Positions 19,408-29,339 of a stretch of 64,000 bases of DNA are shown here, in pieces. The stretch is from Acidimicrobiales bacterium. GTDB lineage: Bacteria; Actinomycetota; Acidimicrobiia; Acidimicrobiales; JAKAVM01. Position 1 is the stretch's first letter; every line of letters begins with the position of its first letter. Location: contig DAIDHF010000008.1 of NCBI GenBank assembly GCA_027452005.1, positions 18,283 to 82,282 on the forward strand, given 5' to 3'. The position numbers were made by a program, and so were the translations under genes. Below the pieces are notes generated by a model. It did no database searches, was not told the DNA's origin, and was given only the letters and a program-made list of their open reading frames with translations.

Positions 19408-21507
19408 CTAGAGCTGAGTCTTGGGCATCGGTGGGGATAGACACGGATGTGGTCCGCACACGTTCTCAACCAGCCCGTGAATCAGGAAATCTCCCAGGAG
19501 ACTTTGGGCCTCAGGTAGGCGTCTAGGGGTCTCATTGTGCGGGTCAATCCCGGCGTTATTGGGTTGGTTGTCCTCGGGAGGGGCCGGGACTCCGTTGTCC
19601 CAAATAAATGCCGCAGATCCCTTATAAGGATAGGACCTGATCTTGGGAATCCCCCAAAACGGGGCGGGCTCCGGTGACCTACCCGGCTCTAGGGCCGGGG
19701 CGTGAAGCTCGGCACCCACCGTCCGAATTTCCATCTCAGTTCCCACGTTTGGAACCTGATGGTCGCCAAAGGCGAACTCTATGAGCACCTCATGTGAGTG
19801 GGTGTTTGGCAAGGGGTTATTAGTCATATACTGTGCGTACCCGTCGGGATCGGCCCTGTCCCAGAGTATCTGGATCATGTCGAAGAGGACCTGTCTGGTT
19901 GTAGGGTCTGGGTAAGAAGACTTTATGACCGAAAAGAAAGGAGCAAAGTCCACGCTTCTTTGGATCATTACTGAAAAGTCGATTCCAGGAACACCTAGCA
20001 CAGAGCGGTATATCCCGTTGGACACCGCTGTCAAAGTTCCTCCTAAAATCCCGCCTAGACTGTTGCCGTAATAAAATACATCGTGCCCGGTGAGTAGAAG
20101 TGGACTATGGGAACTATTGGACGCTTCAAAGGCCGAATTAGCGGCAAATCCTTTAGGACTGTCCATCAAAGTACCTAGATACATAAAATCGACCATGGCC
20201 TGATCTAGGCGGTCTGGCATGGACGGAAATAGGGATACATTCTTGAGAATCGGGACCGTGGTTGGAATGTCGTTGATCGACATCCCTAACCAGTCCGTCC
20301 CACAAAACACAATGTTGTTAGAGTTGCCCGTGTTTTTCAGGTCCGGGACCTCTCCTTGAGCACTTCCAAAAAGTCCGTGCCCATAAAGAGACGGGTAAGC
20401 CCGATGTACTGGACTTTGTGGGTTGTCGGGACTCGCATCAGCCGATCTTGGAATTAGACAGGTAAAAGGGGCAACCTCAATGTTGCCGGGCATTTGCCTG
20501 GGCGTCCCGGACGCGTTGAGACTGAGGCTTGACCCTGGTGGTCCACCTGGCTCGTCTAGGAAACTGGGAACGTCAAAGGTCCCAGTTACCAGCCGCGACG
20601 AGTACTGATTTTGACTGTAACTATAGTTTGTTACCTTTGAAACAGAGTAATCGGGAACACGGCCTTTGAGATCTTGGAAGGCCTGGTCGCGCATGGACAA
20701 CAAGCGTCCTGTAATTGACTTTCGGCTGCCAATAGTAAAATCCCAAACGAGATAGGTGCCCGATTTAGACACCCCGGCCGAGGCCAAGGCTGCAAGGTCT
20801 GATCTCACCCGCGAGAGGCGGGCCTTGTCACGAGCCCCCGATACCTGGCCAGACAGAAACCTCTTGAAGACCATTTGTGGCGCAATTGTCTTCCCACTGG
20901 AGTCCTTGAGATCACGCAAGTCAACCACGTAGGTATCGCCCTCATTCATGGCTCTGGCCGGATTTACGATCAGAAGTGGGTTTTTGCTTGACTGAGTGTT
21001 CACGTCAAATGACCCCCAATACGGCCAGCGTTGACCGGTAGTCACGTCCAGTAAGACGATTGGAGCATCTCTCGACAGTGACTCTCCTATAGTTCCCTCT
21101 GTAGCCACTTGGCTCTTGGCAAGACTGATTCCGGGTACGTCAGCTAAGATCTCACTCCCCGGACTAAACCCATCGCTTTCATTCCAGGGGGTCGTGTTCA
21201 CAAATTGACCAGCCGTGTTCTGCACTCGGGCTAAACTCTCGGCAGATACTCTCAACCCTGTTGAATTCATAGGATCCACCGTGGTTTCATAGTTGTCAGG
21301 GAAGGGAAGTAAACAGTTCCCTATCGAGATAGGGTCGCACGCAAATCTCGGACTGGCCTGCCCTAGTTTTGTCATCGGGGTAAGTGAGTACCACGGCCTG
21401 ACACTTGAACCACTGGCGCTTGACCCCGACGAAGTCGCGCACCCAACGCCAATTAGAGCGGTCAAGACAGTAATAGCAACGCTCAAAATAAAAACGCGCC
21501 GGGTCAT
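19408..21507 (-). CDS. Lipoprotein, large secreted hypothetical with alpha/beta-hydrolase-like motif
   Basis: Lipobox-like LIGVGC; YYGNSLGGILGG nucleophile-elbow-like segment. Confidence 0.65.
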   Translation of the reverse strand: MTRRVFILSVAITVLTALIGVGCATSSGSSASGSSVRPWYSLTPMTKLGQASPRFACDPISIGNCLLPFPDNYETTVDPMNSTGLRVSAESLARVQNTAGQFVNTTPWNESDGFSPGSEILADVPGISLAKSQVATEGTIGESLSRDAPIVLLDVTTGQRWPYWGSFDVNTQSSKNPLLIVNPARAMNEGDTYVVDLRDLKDSSGKTIAPQMVFKRFLSGQVSGARDKARLSRVRSDLAALASAGVSKSGTYLVWDFTIGSRKSITGRLLSMRDQAFQDLKGRVPDYSVSKVTNYSYSQNQYSSRLVTGTFDVPSFLDEPGGPPGSSLSLNASGTPRQMPGNIEVAPFTCLIPRSADASPDNPQSPVHRAYPSLYGHGLFGSAQGEVPDLKNTGNSNNIVFCGTDWLGMSINDIPTTVPILKNVSLFPSMPDRLDQAMVDFMYLGTLMDSPKGFAANSAFEASNSSHSPLLLTGHDVFYYGNSLGGILGGTLTAVSNGIYRSVLGVPGIDFSVMIQRSVDFAPFFSVIKSSYPDPTTRQVLFDMIQILWDRADPDGYAQYMTNNPLPNTHSHEVLIEFAFGDHQVPNVGTEMEIRTVGAELHAPALEPGRSPEPAPFWGIPKIRSYPYKGSAAFIWDNGVPAPPEDNQPNNAGIDPHNETPRRLPEAQSLLGDFLIHGLVENVCGPHPCLSPPMPKTQL

Positions 21508-21557
21508 ATTTGTGCTAGATCTTCAGTTAGCCCACGGGCCAGGTTTGCCTGAAGGAT

Positions 21558-22172
21558 TTACCCTATCTTTTCTAGGTCAACAATAAAGATCAGGGTATCA
21601 TTGTTGGCAATCTTTGAAGTTGGCGGCGATGCACCATACCCGAAACTAGGTGGGATTATTAGCTCACGTCGCCCACCAACCTGCATGCCAACCAGTCCCA
21701 TACTCCAACCCTTAATCACTCCACTAAGTGCAAAGGTTGCTGGCTGGCCACGACTCCAAGACGAGTCAAAAGGGGCCTTATAGGTCCACGAGTAACCCAC
21801 ATACTGCACGGTTACCGTGTCAGAACTAGTAACCGCCGGTCCACTACCCTTTATCAGGTCCGCCGACTCCAACTGACTTGGTGGACTGGCATTGGGCACC
21901 ACAACGGTAGGTTCAGTGCCTATTACCCCTGCTGGTGACAACCAGGACGTAGGTATTGGAGCAATGGTTCCACTCTGTGAGCTTACCGGCTGGGTCGTCG
22001 ATACCACCGTTGCCGTGGTTGACGTCGATGAGGTCGACGGAGCGGGAGGACCAAGGGTGTGAGAGGTCTTGCCCGAAGGAGCCGACGAGGTTGGAGAGGA
22101 ACTACACGCCCCAGCCAGTAGGGCTAGACCAATCACACCTAAGACCAACCTGAATCTAGTCGATGTACGCAT
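21558..22172 (-). CDS. FKBP-type peptidyl-prolyl isomerase lipoprotein
   Basis: LLAGACSSS lipobox; VTVQYVGYSW...FDSSWSRGQPATFALSGVIKGWSMGLVGMQVGGRRELIIPPSFGYGASP. Confidence 0.92.
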   Translation of the reverse strand: MRTSTRFRLVLGVIGLALLAGACSSSPTSSAPSGKTSHTLGPPAPSTSSTSTTATVVSTTQPVSSQSGTIAPIPTSWLSPAGVIGTEPTVVVPNASPPSQLESADLIKGSGPAVTSSDTVTVQYVGYSWTYKAPFDSSWSRGQPATFALSGVIKGWSMGLVGMQVGGRRELIIPPSFGYGASPPTSKIANNDTLIFIVDLEKIG

Positions 22173-22327
22173 GTCTGGCTACCTTTTCCTTACAACCTTT
22201 TGGGCCCTTGGGCTACTTTTACGTTTGTCGAGTTCAGATACTAGCAAAGGATCTTTCTAACGTGAATCTTGGGGGTGAATTCTCTCGATTCCAGCCAGGC
22301 CACCATTTTCGTCTAGCCTTTAGTCCA

Positions 22328-23056
22328 ATGGCCAAAAAAGAGTATCCCCCAGTCCCCGCGGATCTTGAGAAATGGGAACTTCGAGGCGGTTTCGCCTCGG
22401 CAATTTTGTCGCTGGCGATTCTGATCTTCTTCTTGGAGCAGATCTCCCTGCACTTTGGGGTACGAATCCCCGTTCCTCACCACAAAAACAAGTACAAGAC
22501 TCAGTACTATGACCTAGTACCCGAGTTCTGGATCTCGGTAGCCCTGTCAATAGCCACCCTATTTGCAACCTACTTAAATAGAAGACAGATTTTAGCAATC
22601 TTGATCATATTTCAAGGGCTTATGCTGGTTAGCTTTTCGACCCAGTTCGATCCCCTCATACCCCTTCCTTTCGTCATTTTTGGTGTCTGGTTAATGCTCC
22701 GAGCCAGCCGACGGACCAGACAGCTTTCTGCCCAGGGAATGGACTACCGCGGTAGACCAGTTCAGACCCGAGCGCAACGCCAAGACGCAAAAAAAGGAAT
22801 CGATCCAAAGCTGCCGAAGCCCTCAAAGAGATACACGCCGCCAACCAAGAAGCGAGGACCTGCAAGTTCCTCGGGAGCTTCGGTGGGAATTGGTCGTGGA
22901 GGGATGATTAGAGGAGACCTGCCAAGAAAGTCAGACGAGACCGAGAGTCCCCTAGCCTTTGAGGTGCCTTCAATAATTGACAAGCGTCTAAAGCGGGACA
23001 AGACAACTTCAAAGAGACCACAAGACCCAGAGATAACCGGGTCAGAGGACTTCTAA
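22328..23056 (+). CDS. Hypothetical membrane protein
   Basis: In-frame ATG at 22328 gives MAKKEYPPVPADLEKWELRGGFASAILSLAILIFFLEQ...; several hydrophobic segments, basic C-terminal tail. Confidence 0.65.
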   Translation: MAKKEYPPVPADLEKWELRGGFASAILSLAILIFFLEQISLHFGVRIPVPHHKNKYKTQYYDLVPEFWISVALSIATLFATYLNRRQILAILIIFQGLMLVSFSTQFDPLIPLPFVIFGVWLMLRASRRTRQLSAQGMDYRGRPVQTRAQRQDAKKGIDPKLPKPSKRYTPPTKKRGPASSSGASVGIGRGGMIRGDLPRKSDETESPLAFEVPSIIDKRLKRDKTTSKRPQDPEITGSEDF

Positions 23057-23121
23057 GGTAAGCTTTCTGGTCTGCCTTTGCTGGGTCTGGACTTTGTTGG
23101 GTCTGGCCTTTGTTGGGTCTT

Positions 23122-23214
23122 CTATAGGTGCAAGAGAGAGAGCAAGAAACCAACCCCGATTACACCCAGGGCACCAATGGTGATAATTAGCAACATCTTG
23201 TTCTTTGAGATCAC
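23122..23214 (-). CDS. Possible single-TM microprotein
   Basis: GTG-initiated frame (M/V)ISKNKMLLIITIGALGVIGVGFLLSLLHL*, 7 nt downstream of the TetR stop, same strand; not in the ORF track because it is short. Confidence 0.35.
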   Translation of the reverse strand: MISKNKMLLIITIGALGVIGVGFLLSLLHL

Positions 23215-23221
23215 CGGAGCT

Positions 23222-23893
23222 TTAGTCCCTTTCAATAAGTAGAGCAGAGCGCAAAAACTCCAACACATCAGAGCGCCTCTTTACCAGTGAACGCATCGAA
23301 GGCTCTTCCCCCATGGCCCGTAGTAGTTCAATCTCTGAGACCATTCCCACCACCATACTATAGGTCGCTAAAAGTAAGAACTTAGGTTCGTGTCTCTTGA
23401 TTGTCCCCCGGTCCATCTCCCCGTCTAAAAAGGCGTAGGCGCGAGTGAGTAGTGGGTCAAAGCGTTCAACCAAGCGGCTTGAAGCAGGAGGACCCAAGCG
23501 AGATATTTCACGTAAGAGCCCGATCAATTCGGGTCTCTTGGCCGATACCCTAAATACTGCCTTAACAACGGACTCGATCTTGAACCAACCCTGGTCTCGC
23601 CCACTCGGGGAACGAGGATTTTCAAGTGAGTCCTCTAGGGCCAAGGAGAGATCATCTACGGAACGGTCTACCAATGCCATAAGCAGGTCCTCTTTAGAGG
23701 GAAACCAGTACAAGACGCTCTGCTTGGAAATACCGACCACTTTGCCGATCAGATCTAGAGACGTGGCCTCAAATCCCCTGTCGGCAAAAAGTTCCAGGGC
23801 ACCATCCAAGATTCGTTGATCGGTTGGGTTAGAGTTGACTGATGTTGGCAACCGGGCCTGTCTCCTCTGGCTTTTCACAATATAGACTACCAC
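23222..23893 (-). CDS. TetR family regulator
   Basis: DQRILDGALELFADRGFEATSLDLIGKVVGISKQSVLYWFPSKEDLLMAL. Confidence 0.88.
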   Translation of the reverse strand: MVVYIVKSQRRQARLPTSVNSNPTDQRILDGALELFADRGFEATSLDLIGKVVGISKQSVLYWFPSKEDLLMALVDRSVDDLSLALEDSLENPRSPSGRDQGWFKIESVVKAVFRVSAKRPELIGLLREISRLGPPASSRLVERFDPLLTRAYAFLDGEMDRGTIKRHEPKFLLLATYSMVVGMVSEIELLRAMGEEPSMRSLVKRRSDVLEFLRSALLIERD

Positions 23894-23924
23894 ATGGTAG
23901 ACAAACTAGCCTACCATATGGTAG
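23887..23924. promoter_or_regulatory. Twin palindromic operator, probably for the adjacent TetR regulator
   Basis: CTACCACATGGTAG (23887-23900) and perfect palindrome CTACCATATGGTAG (23911-23924), 24 bp centre to centre, in the divergent intergenic region next to the ribosome-binding site of the 23937 gene. Confidence 0.75.
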
Positions 23925-23936
23925 ACAGGAGTTGTA

Positions 23937-26378
23937 ATGATTACCGAGGCCCTCAAGGGCAAGAAGATCGCCATTACCGGGTCTACGGGTTTTTTGGGGA
24001 CCGCCTTGGTCGAGCGTCTCCTCAGGCAAGTCCCCGACTGTGAGCTGGCTCTACTTGTTCGACCCACCAAACGTGGCCCCGAAGAGCGAGTTCGCCGGGA
24101 GGTCCTGAAAAATGACTGTTTTGACCTTCTCCGGGCTCAACTCGGCGACGCCTTTGACGAGACCGTCGACCGGCGAGTTAGGGCTATCGCCGGCGACGTT
24201 ACCACCAATGGGTTAGGACTGAATGCGGCCGGACGCGAGCAACTTAGCCAGTGTGACCTAGTCGTCCACTGTGCGGCAGCTGTCAGCTTTGACTCCCCAC
24301 TCGATCGGGCCGTCGAGGTAAATCTTCTGGGCCCAAAACGAGTCTGTGAGACCGTGATAGACCTGTCTAAGACGTCAGGCAACTCACCACATCTAATCGC
24401 CGTTTCAACTGCATATGTTGCCGGTTATCGGCGAGGCGATGCCTGGGAGCGCCTGTTGAGCCAGACCAACTTCCCACCAGAGGCGACCTGGCAAAATGAG
24501 GTGGACGCAGCCATGACTTTGCGGGCTGACATAACAACCCAGTCACGAACGGTTGAAAATCTCAAGCGCTTTGACTCCCTGGCGCGTTCGGAGATTGGGG
24601 CCGCCGGATCCCCTCTGATTGCCCGAAAGTCCGAACGGCTTCGCCAAGACTGGGTTCAAGATCGCCTGATCGAGATTGGCAAGGTAAGGGCACAGGGACT
24701 TGGCTGGCCAGACGCATACGCCTACACAAAGGCGCTCGGTGAGATCGCCCTGTCTGAGGTCCGAGAGAACCTACCCGTGTCCATCGTACGACCCTCTATT
24801 ATCGAGTCTGCCCTAGTCGAGCCGCGTCCTGGATGGATCAGGGGCTTTAGAATGGCAGAGCCCGTAATCATCTCCTATGCCCGAGGCCTACTCAGTGAGT
24901 TCCCCGGAATCCCCGAGGGGGTAATAGACGTGATTCCAGTCGACCTGGTCACCGGGGCCATTATTGCCGTGTGCGCAAAGACTCCCCCCGACCCACATAA
25001 AGGTTCCCCAATCCCGATCTATCAGGTAGCTTCGGGAAGCACCAACCCGCTCAAGTACGGGACCCTCGTTGACACCGTTCAGGACTGGTTCTCGCAAAAT
25101 CCGCTATATGACACCCACGGCCAACCAATCGACGTGCCCAAGTGGTCGTTCCCCGGTCGGGGGCGAGTTCAAAGACAACTAGAGCGCGCCGACCGTGTCA
25201 TGGAGAAAGCCGAGAGCCTTGCCAAGGCGGTTCCCTTTCGCCAGCTGGCCTCCCGGTTGACAGTAAAGATTGACTCCAAACGTTCAGATGCTAAGCGGGC
25301 GCTGTCTTATGTGGAACTCTACGGTTCATACACCGAGACCGAGGCAATCTTTAGGGTTGACAACCTCCTAGACCTCTACCATAGCCTTCCCAGAGACGAC
25401 CAGGAGACCTTCTGCTTTGATCCTCGGGTTATTGACTGGGACTATTACGTTAGAAACATACACTTGCCCTCGGTAGTCGACCATGCCCGAGCCCGGACCC
25501 AGCCCGGCAAGCGAATAAGCGCCTCTAGACGTGACCGCTCTCTCGCCGCAATTCTAAATCCCGACAGGAAGATTGCTGCGTTCGACCTAGAGAACACCTT
25601 GATCGCATCCAACGTGGTCGAGGCCTACCTGTGGCTGTCTACAGACAAGCTCCCACTTTCGGAGCGAGTTCGCATAATGGCCTCTTTGGCGGCCAAGGCT
25701 CCCGGGCTCTTGTCACTTGACATGCACGACCGCGGGGACTTTCTGAGGTACTTCTACCGCTACTACGAGGGCGCATCTCTCAAAGAACTTCAAGACAAAT
25801 CTGTTGAGATGGCCTCACGACTTCTCTTGGCCAGATCCTTTCCTGAAGGGATCAGGCGAGTTAGAAAGCACCGAGAACTAGGACACAAGACCATCCTAAT
25901 TACCGGGGCCCTTGACTTTGTAGTCCAACCCATAGCTCCCCTCTTTGACGAGGTTGTCGCAGCGGTGCCCGAGACTCGAGATGGGGTCCTGACCGGCCAC
26001 CTGCTCCGGCACCCTCCAACTGGGGAAGCCCGGGCCCAGATCATTGAGGACTACGCCAGATCCTTGGACGTTAGCCTGGAGGACTGTATCTCATATGCCG
26101 ATTCCTCCTCTGACCTTCCAATGCTTGAAATCGTGGGTTTCCCGGTGGCTGTAAATCCTGATCCCAAGTTATCTCTGATGGCTCAGCGCCGGGGATGGCA
26201 CACCGAGTCATGGACAACGACGAGGGGTGGTGCTAAGCCTCTCTTGGCCCTGGCAACTGGTCCTCAAGAAGACGAGTCACTATCAGTCCAAGTTCGCGAA
26301 ATGGCCCGAAAGTTTCAGACCATCTCCAAGCTGGCCTCGGCGCGTTGGACTTCCCGAAGACAAAAGGCCGAGCGGTGA
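23937..26378 (+). CDS. Fatty acyl-CoA reductase-like SDR fused to C-terminal HAD-IB hydrolase
   Basis: N-terminal ITGSTGFLGTALVERLLRQVPDCELALLVRP, VSTAYVAGY, YAYTKALGE; C-terminal AAFDLENTLIASNVVEAYLWL...ITGALDFVVQPIA...YADSSSDLPML. Confidence 0.85.
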   Translation: MITEALKGKKIAITGSTGFLGTALVERLLRQVPDCELALLVRPTKRGPEERVRREVLKNDCFDLLRAQLGDAFDETVDRRVRAIAGDVTTNGLGLNAAGREQLSQCDLVVHCAAAVSFDSPLDRAVEVNLLGPKRVCETVIDLSKTSGNSPHLIAVSTAYVAGYRRGDAWERLLSQTNFPPEATWQNEVDAAMTLRADITTQSRTVENLKRFDSLARSEIGAAGSPLIARKSERLRQDWVQDRLIEIGKVRAQGLGWPDAYAYTKALGEIALSEVRENLPVSIVRPSIIESALVEPRPGWIRGFRMAEPVIISYARGLLSEFPGIPEGVIDVIPVDLVTGAIIAVCAKTPPDPHKGSPIPIYQVASGSTNPLKYGTLVDTVQDWFSQNPLYDTHGQPIDVPKWSFPGRGRVQRQLERADRVMEKAESLAKAVPFRQLASRLTVKIDSKRSDAKRALSYVELYGSYTETEAIFRVDNLLDLYHSLPRDDQETFCFDPRVIDWDYYVRNIHLPSVVDHARARTQPGKRISASRRDRSLAAILNPDRKIAAFDLENTLIASNVVEAYLWLSTDKLPLSERVRIMASLAAKAPGLLSLDMHDRGDFLRYFYRYYEGASLKELQDKSVEMASRLLLARSFPEGIRRVRKHRELGHKTILITGALDFVVQPIAPLFDEVVAAVPETRDGVLTGHLLRHPPTGEARAQIIEDYARSLDVSLEDCISYADSSSDLPMLEIVGFPVAVNPDPKLSLMAQRRGWHTESWTTTRGGAKPLLALATGPQEDESLSVQVREMARKFQTISKLASARWTSRRQKAER

Positions 26379-26425
26379 AATACTTGGTATTTTTCTCAAC
26401 ACACTTTCAAGAGGAGGGGAACTAG

Positions 26426-27748
26426 GTGCGAGCGTTGGTCTTTGAGAGAAATCTCCCAAGATACGGCCTGGCTAGAGTCTTCTCCAGCGTTTCCGGATCG
26501 GGGAAGGCGGTATCTAAGTCTCCCCTGTCATTTCAAAACGTTAGCCCTCCAAGTGTTGACAAACCCGGTTGGGAGACCGTCGACGTCTTGGCATGTGGGA
26601 TATGCGGCTCGGATCTGGCCACGGTAGACGCTGTGGCCTCGCGTTATTTCGAGGACATAGTCTCGTTCCCCTTTATCCCGGGCCATGAGATAGTCGCTCG
26701 ACGTCGCAACGGGTCAGGTGACCGGGTCGTAATTGAATCGGTCTTGTCGTGTATCCCCCGGGGCATCGATCCGCCTTGCAAGTACTGCGCGACCGGTGAC
26801 AACGGAAACTGCACAAATCTGTTTTTGGGATCTATTGAGCCCGGACTTCAGATCGGGTACTGTAGGAGTTCTGGAGGGGGCTTTTCGGAGTCTCTTTGCG
26901 TCCACGGGTCCCAGCTATACTCCATTCCAGATGATATTGGCGACCTGGAAGCGGTAATTATTGAGCCCACGGCCTGCTCTATTCACGCCGTGTTGACCGG
27001 ACATATCTCCCGAGACTCAACAGTTGGGGTACTTGGGGCTGGAACGTTAGGCCTATGCGTGACAGCTGCTCTCAGGTCACTAATAGATCCCAAGACCGTA
27101 CTGGTCAGCGCCAAGTACGATTTTCAGGCAGGCCTAGCTCGCAAGTTGGGAGCCGATGTGGTCTGCGAGCCTGGATCACTAGTAAGGACGGTCAGACGTC
27201 TTGGCTCGGGATTTGCCCTGGGATCTGTCAAGTCAACAGATAGGTTCCAGAACTCGCCAAAGAGCGGAGTGCCTAAGTCCTTGAGCGAGGGTTGTGACGT
27301 GGTTATCGACTGTCTGGGTACATCGGATTCAATTTCCACGGCCATGTCAATTACCCGCCCAAAGGGTACGATTATCATGGTTGGGATGCCAGCACGGGTA
27401 AGTGTGGACCTATGTCCCCTGTGGCACCGAGAGATTTCCCTGATTGGATCCTACGCTTACGGTCAAGAGGACCTAAGTAAAGTCCTGGCACCCGGATTTG
27501 AGCCCCCAGGATCTACCTACCAGGTCTTCACTCAAGTATCTCGTCGACCCCAGCCCAAGATGGTGAGGACCTTTGATCTTGCTATTGACCTGGTGAGGAA
27601 GTCAGCCCTAGGAGCGCTGGTATCGGCCAGCTATCCGCTGGAGAGATATATAGAAGCCTTTGAACATGCCGGGGAGAGTGCAAGGCGACGCGGGGTCAAG
27701 ATTGCCCTGGTGCCAACCCGGGCCAAAAAACAGGAGGAGACAAATTAA
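26426..27748 (+). CDS. Zinc-binding alcohol dehydrogenase family protein
   Basis: ACGICGSDLATVDA, IPGHEIVAR, cysteine structural-zinc region, VGVLGAGTLGLCVTAAL. Confidence 0.85.
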   Translation: MRALVFERNLPRYGLARVFSSVSGSGKAVSKSPLSFQNVSPPSVDKPGWETVDVLACGICGSDLATVDAVASRYFEDIVSFPFIPGHEIVARRRNGSGDRVVIESVLSCIPRGIDPPCKYCATGDNGNCTNLFLGSIEPGLQIGYCRSSGGGFSESLCVHGSQLYSIPDDIGDLEAVIIEPTACSIHAVLTGHISRDSTVGVLGAGTLGLCVTAALRSLIDPKTVLVSAKYDFQAGLARKLGADVVCEPGSLVRTVRRLGSGFALGSVKSTDRFQNSPKSGVPKSLSEGCDVVIDCLGTSDSISTAMSITRPKGTIIMVGMPARVSVDLCPLWHREISLIGSYAYGQEDLSKVLAPGFEPPGSTYQVFTQVSRRPQPKMVRTFDLAIDLVRKSALGALVSASYPLERYIEAFEHAGESARRRGVKIALVPTRAKKQEETN

Positions 27749-29334
27749 TGCCTAGACCGGGTTTTTTATTAGAGGTCGAGTCTTCAAGTCCACCTACCCT
27801 GTTCTGGCACGGCGAGGGATTTCGACTGGAGCGTCTTCCGGTGGGCTCGCGGGTGCTCTACCCGCCTGAACCCCTCAAGGCACTAGAAAATCCCCGCGGG
27901 GCCATCAGGGAGGCCCTGAGATCGCCGGTTGGTGACGCGAAGCCCCTTGAAGACCTCTTATTTGCAGACATGAAGCTAACAATCGCCTTCGACGACGTCT
28001 CCCTCCCCCTTCCAGCCATGAAGGCTCCAGACATTCGACAGATGGTTATTGAAGAAGTCTTAGAGATTGCGGCCCGAAAGGGCGTAGACGACGTGGTCCT
28101 GATCGCCGCCTTGGCACTGCACCGGAGGATGACCGACGAGGAGCTCCGCCACTGTTTGGGCAGCCGGGTGTTCGACTCATTTTCTCCCCACGGTTTGTTG
28201 ACCCAGCACGACGCTGAAGACCCAGACAACCTGGTTCACCTAGGTCTTACAAGTCAAGGCGAAGATGTCGAGATAAACAGGCGAGCAGCCGAGAGCGATC
28301 TTTTAGTCTATGTAAATATCAACCTGGTCGCCATGGACGGCGGGCACAAGTCAGTGGCCACCGGACTGGCCAGCTACAAATCTATCAAGCACCATCACAA
28401 CCCCCAGACCATGGTGAACTCTAAGTCCTTCATGGACCAGCACCACTCAGAGCTTCACTCATCCAACTGGAGAATGGGTCGCCTAATTGCGAAGTCCGGG
28501 GTCAAGGTCTTTCAGATAGAGACCACATTGAACACCAACACCTTCCCGGAGAACTTCGGGTTTCTTCAAAAACGAGAGTGGGAGTGGGAACTCAAAGACC
28601 GCTTAGGTTTTATTGGGGCCTCAAAACTTCTTGGTCATACCCCCCGACGTGTTGCCCGGTCGGTATTTCACTCAATTTTATCCCCTCATGCAATGACCTC
28701 GGTTAGCGCTGGCGAAGTCGAGGCGGTCCATGAGATCACCACGGCAAACGTGCTCAAACAACAAAATATCGACGTGGAAGGCCAGAGCGATATTTTGACC
28801 ATGGGACTTCCCTATATCTGCCCATATAACGTGAACTCGATTATGAACCCGATACTCGTGGCCTGTCTGGGCCTGGGGTACTTCTTCAACATGTATCGAG
28901 GCCGTCCGTTGGTAAGGCAGGGTGGTGTTGTGATTATTAGCCACCCAACCAAGTGGGAGTTCCACCCAGTCCACCACCCTAGCTATATCGATTTCTTTGA
29001 AGAGGTTCTTGCCGACACAACAGACCCGGTTTCAATCTCGGAACGCTACGAGGAGCGCTACGCGACCGACCCGTGGTATCGACACCTCTACCGCACTAGC
29101 TACGCCTACCACGGGGTTCACCCGTTCTACATGTGGTACTGGTGCGCTCACGCACTAGATCATCTCTCGCAAGTAATCATCTTAGGGGGCGAGCGACGGT
29201 CAGTGGAGAGACTTGGATTTTCCTGTGCGTCCACCTTAGATGACGCCCTAGAGATTGCCCGCCATTACGTGGGCTCAAGTCCGTCGCTCACCCACCTACA
29301 TTCCCCGCCTGTCTTGATGGCCAACGTCACCTAA
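27748..29334 (+). CDS. LarA-like (lactate racemase domain / DUF2088) protein
   Basis: FADMKLTIAFDDVSLPLPAMKAPDIRQMVIEEVLEIAARKGVDDVVLIAALALHRRMTDEEL; start overlaps the preceding stop. Confidence 0.75.
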   Translation: MPRPGFLLEVESSSPPTLFWHGEGFRLERLPVGSRVLYPPEPLKALENPRGAIREALRSPVGDAKPLEDLLFADMKLTIAFDDVSLPLPAMKAPDIRQMVIEEVLEIAARKGVDDVVLIAALALHRRMTDEELRHCLGSRVFDSFSPHGLLTQHDAEDPDNLVHLGLTSQGEDVEINRRAAESDLLVYVNINLVAMDGGHKSVATGLASYKSIKHHHNPQTMVNSKSFMDQHHSELHSSNWRMGRLIAKSGVKVFQIETTLNTNTFPENFGFLQKREWEWELKDRLGFIGASKLLGHTPRRVARSVFHSILSPHAMTSVSAGEVEAVHEITTANVLKQQNIDVEGQSDILTMGLPYICPYNVNSIMNPILVACLGLGYFFNMYRGRPLVRQGGVVIISHPTKWEFHPVHHPSYIDFFEEVLADTTDPVSISERYEERYATDPWYRHLYRTSYAYHGVHPFYMWYWCAHALDHLSQVIILGGERRSVERLGFSCASTLDDALEIARHYVGSSPSLTHLHSPPVLMANVT

Positions 29335-29339
29335 ATGTC

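Noticed and set aside
22163-22327. N-terminal extension of the 22163..23056 ORF
   Set aside because: Would overlap the start of the divergent FKBP gene; the 22328 ATG gives a more sensible membrane-protein N-terminus.
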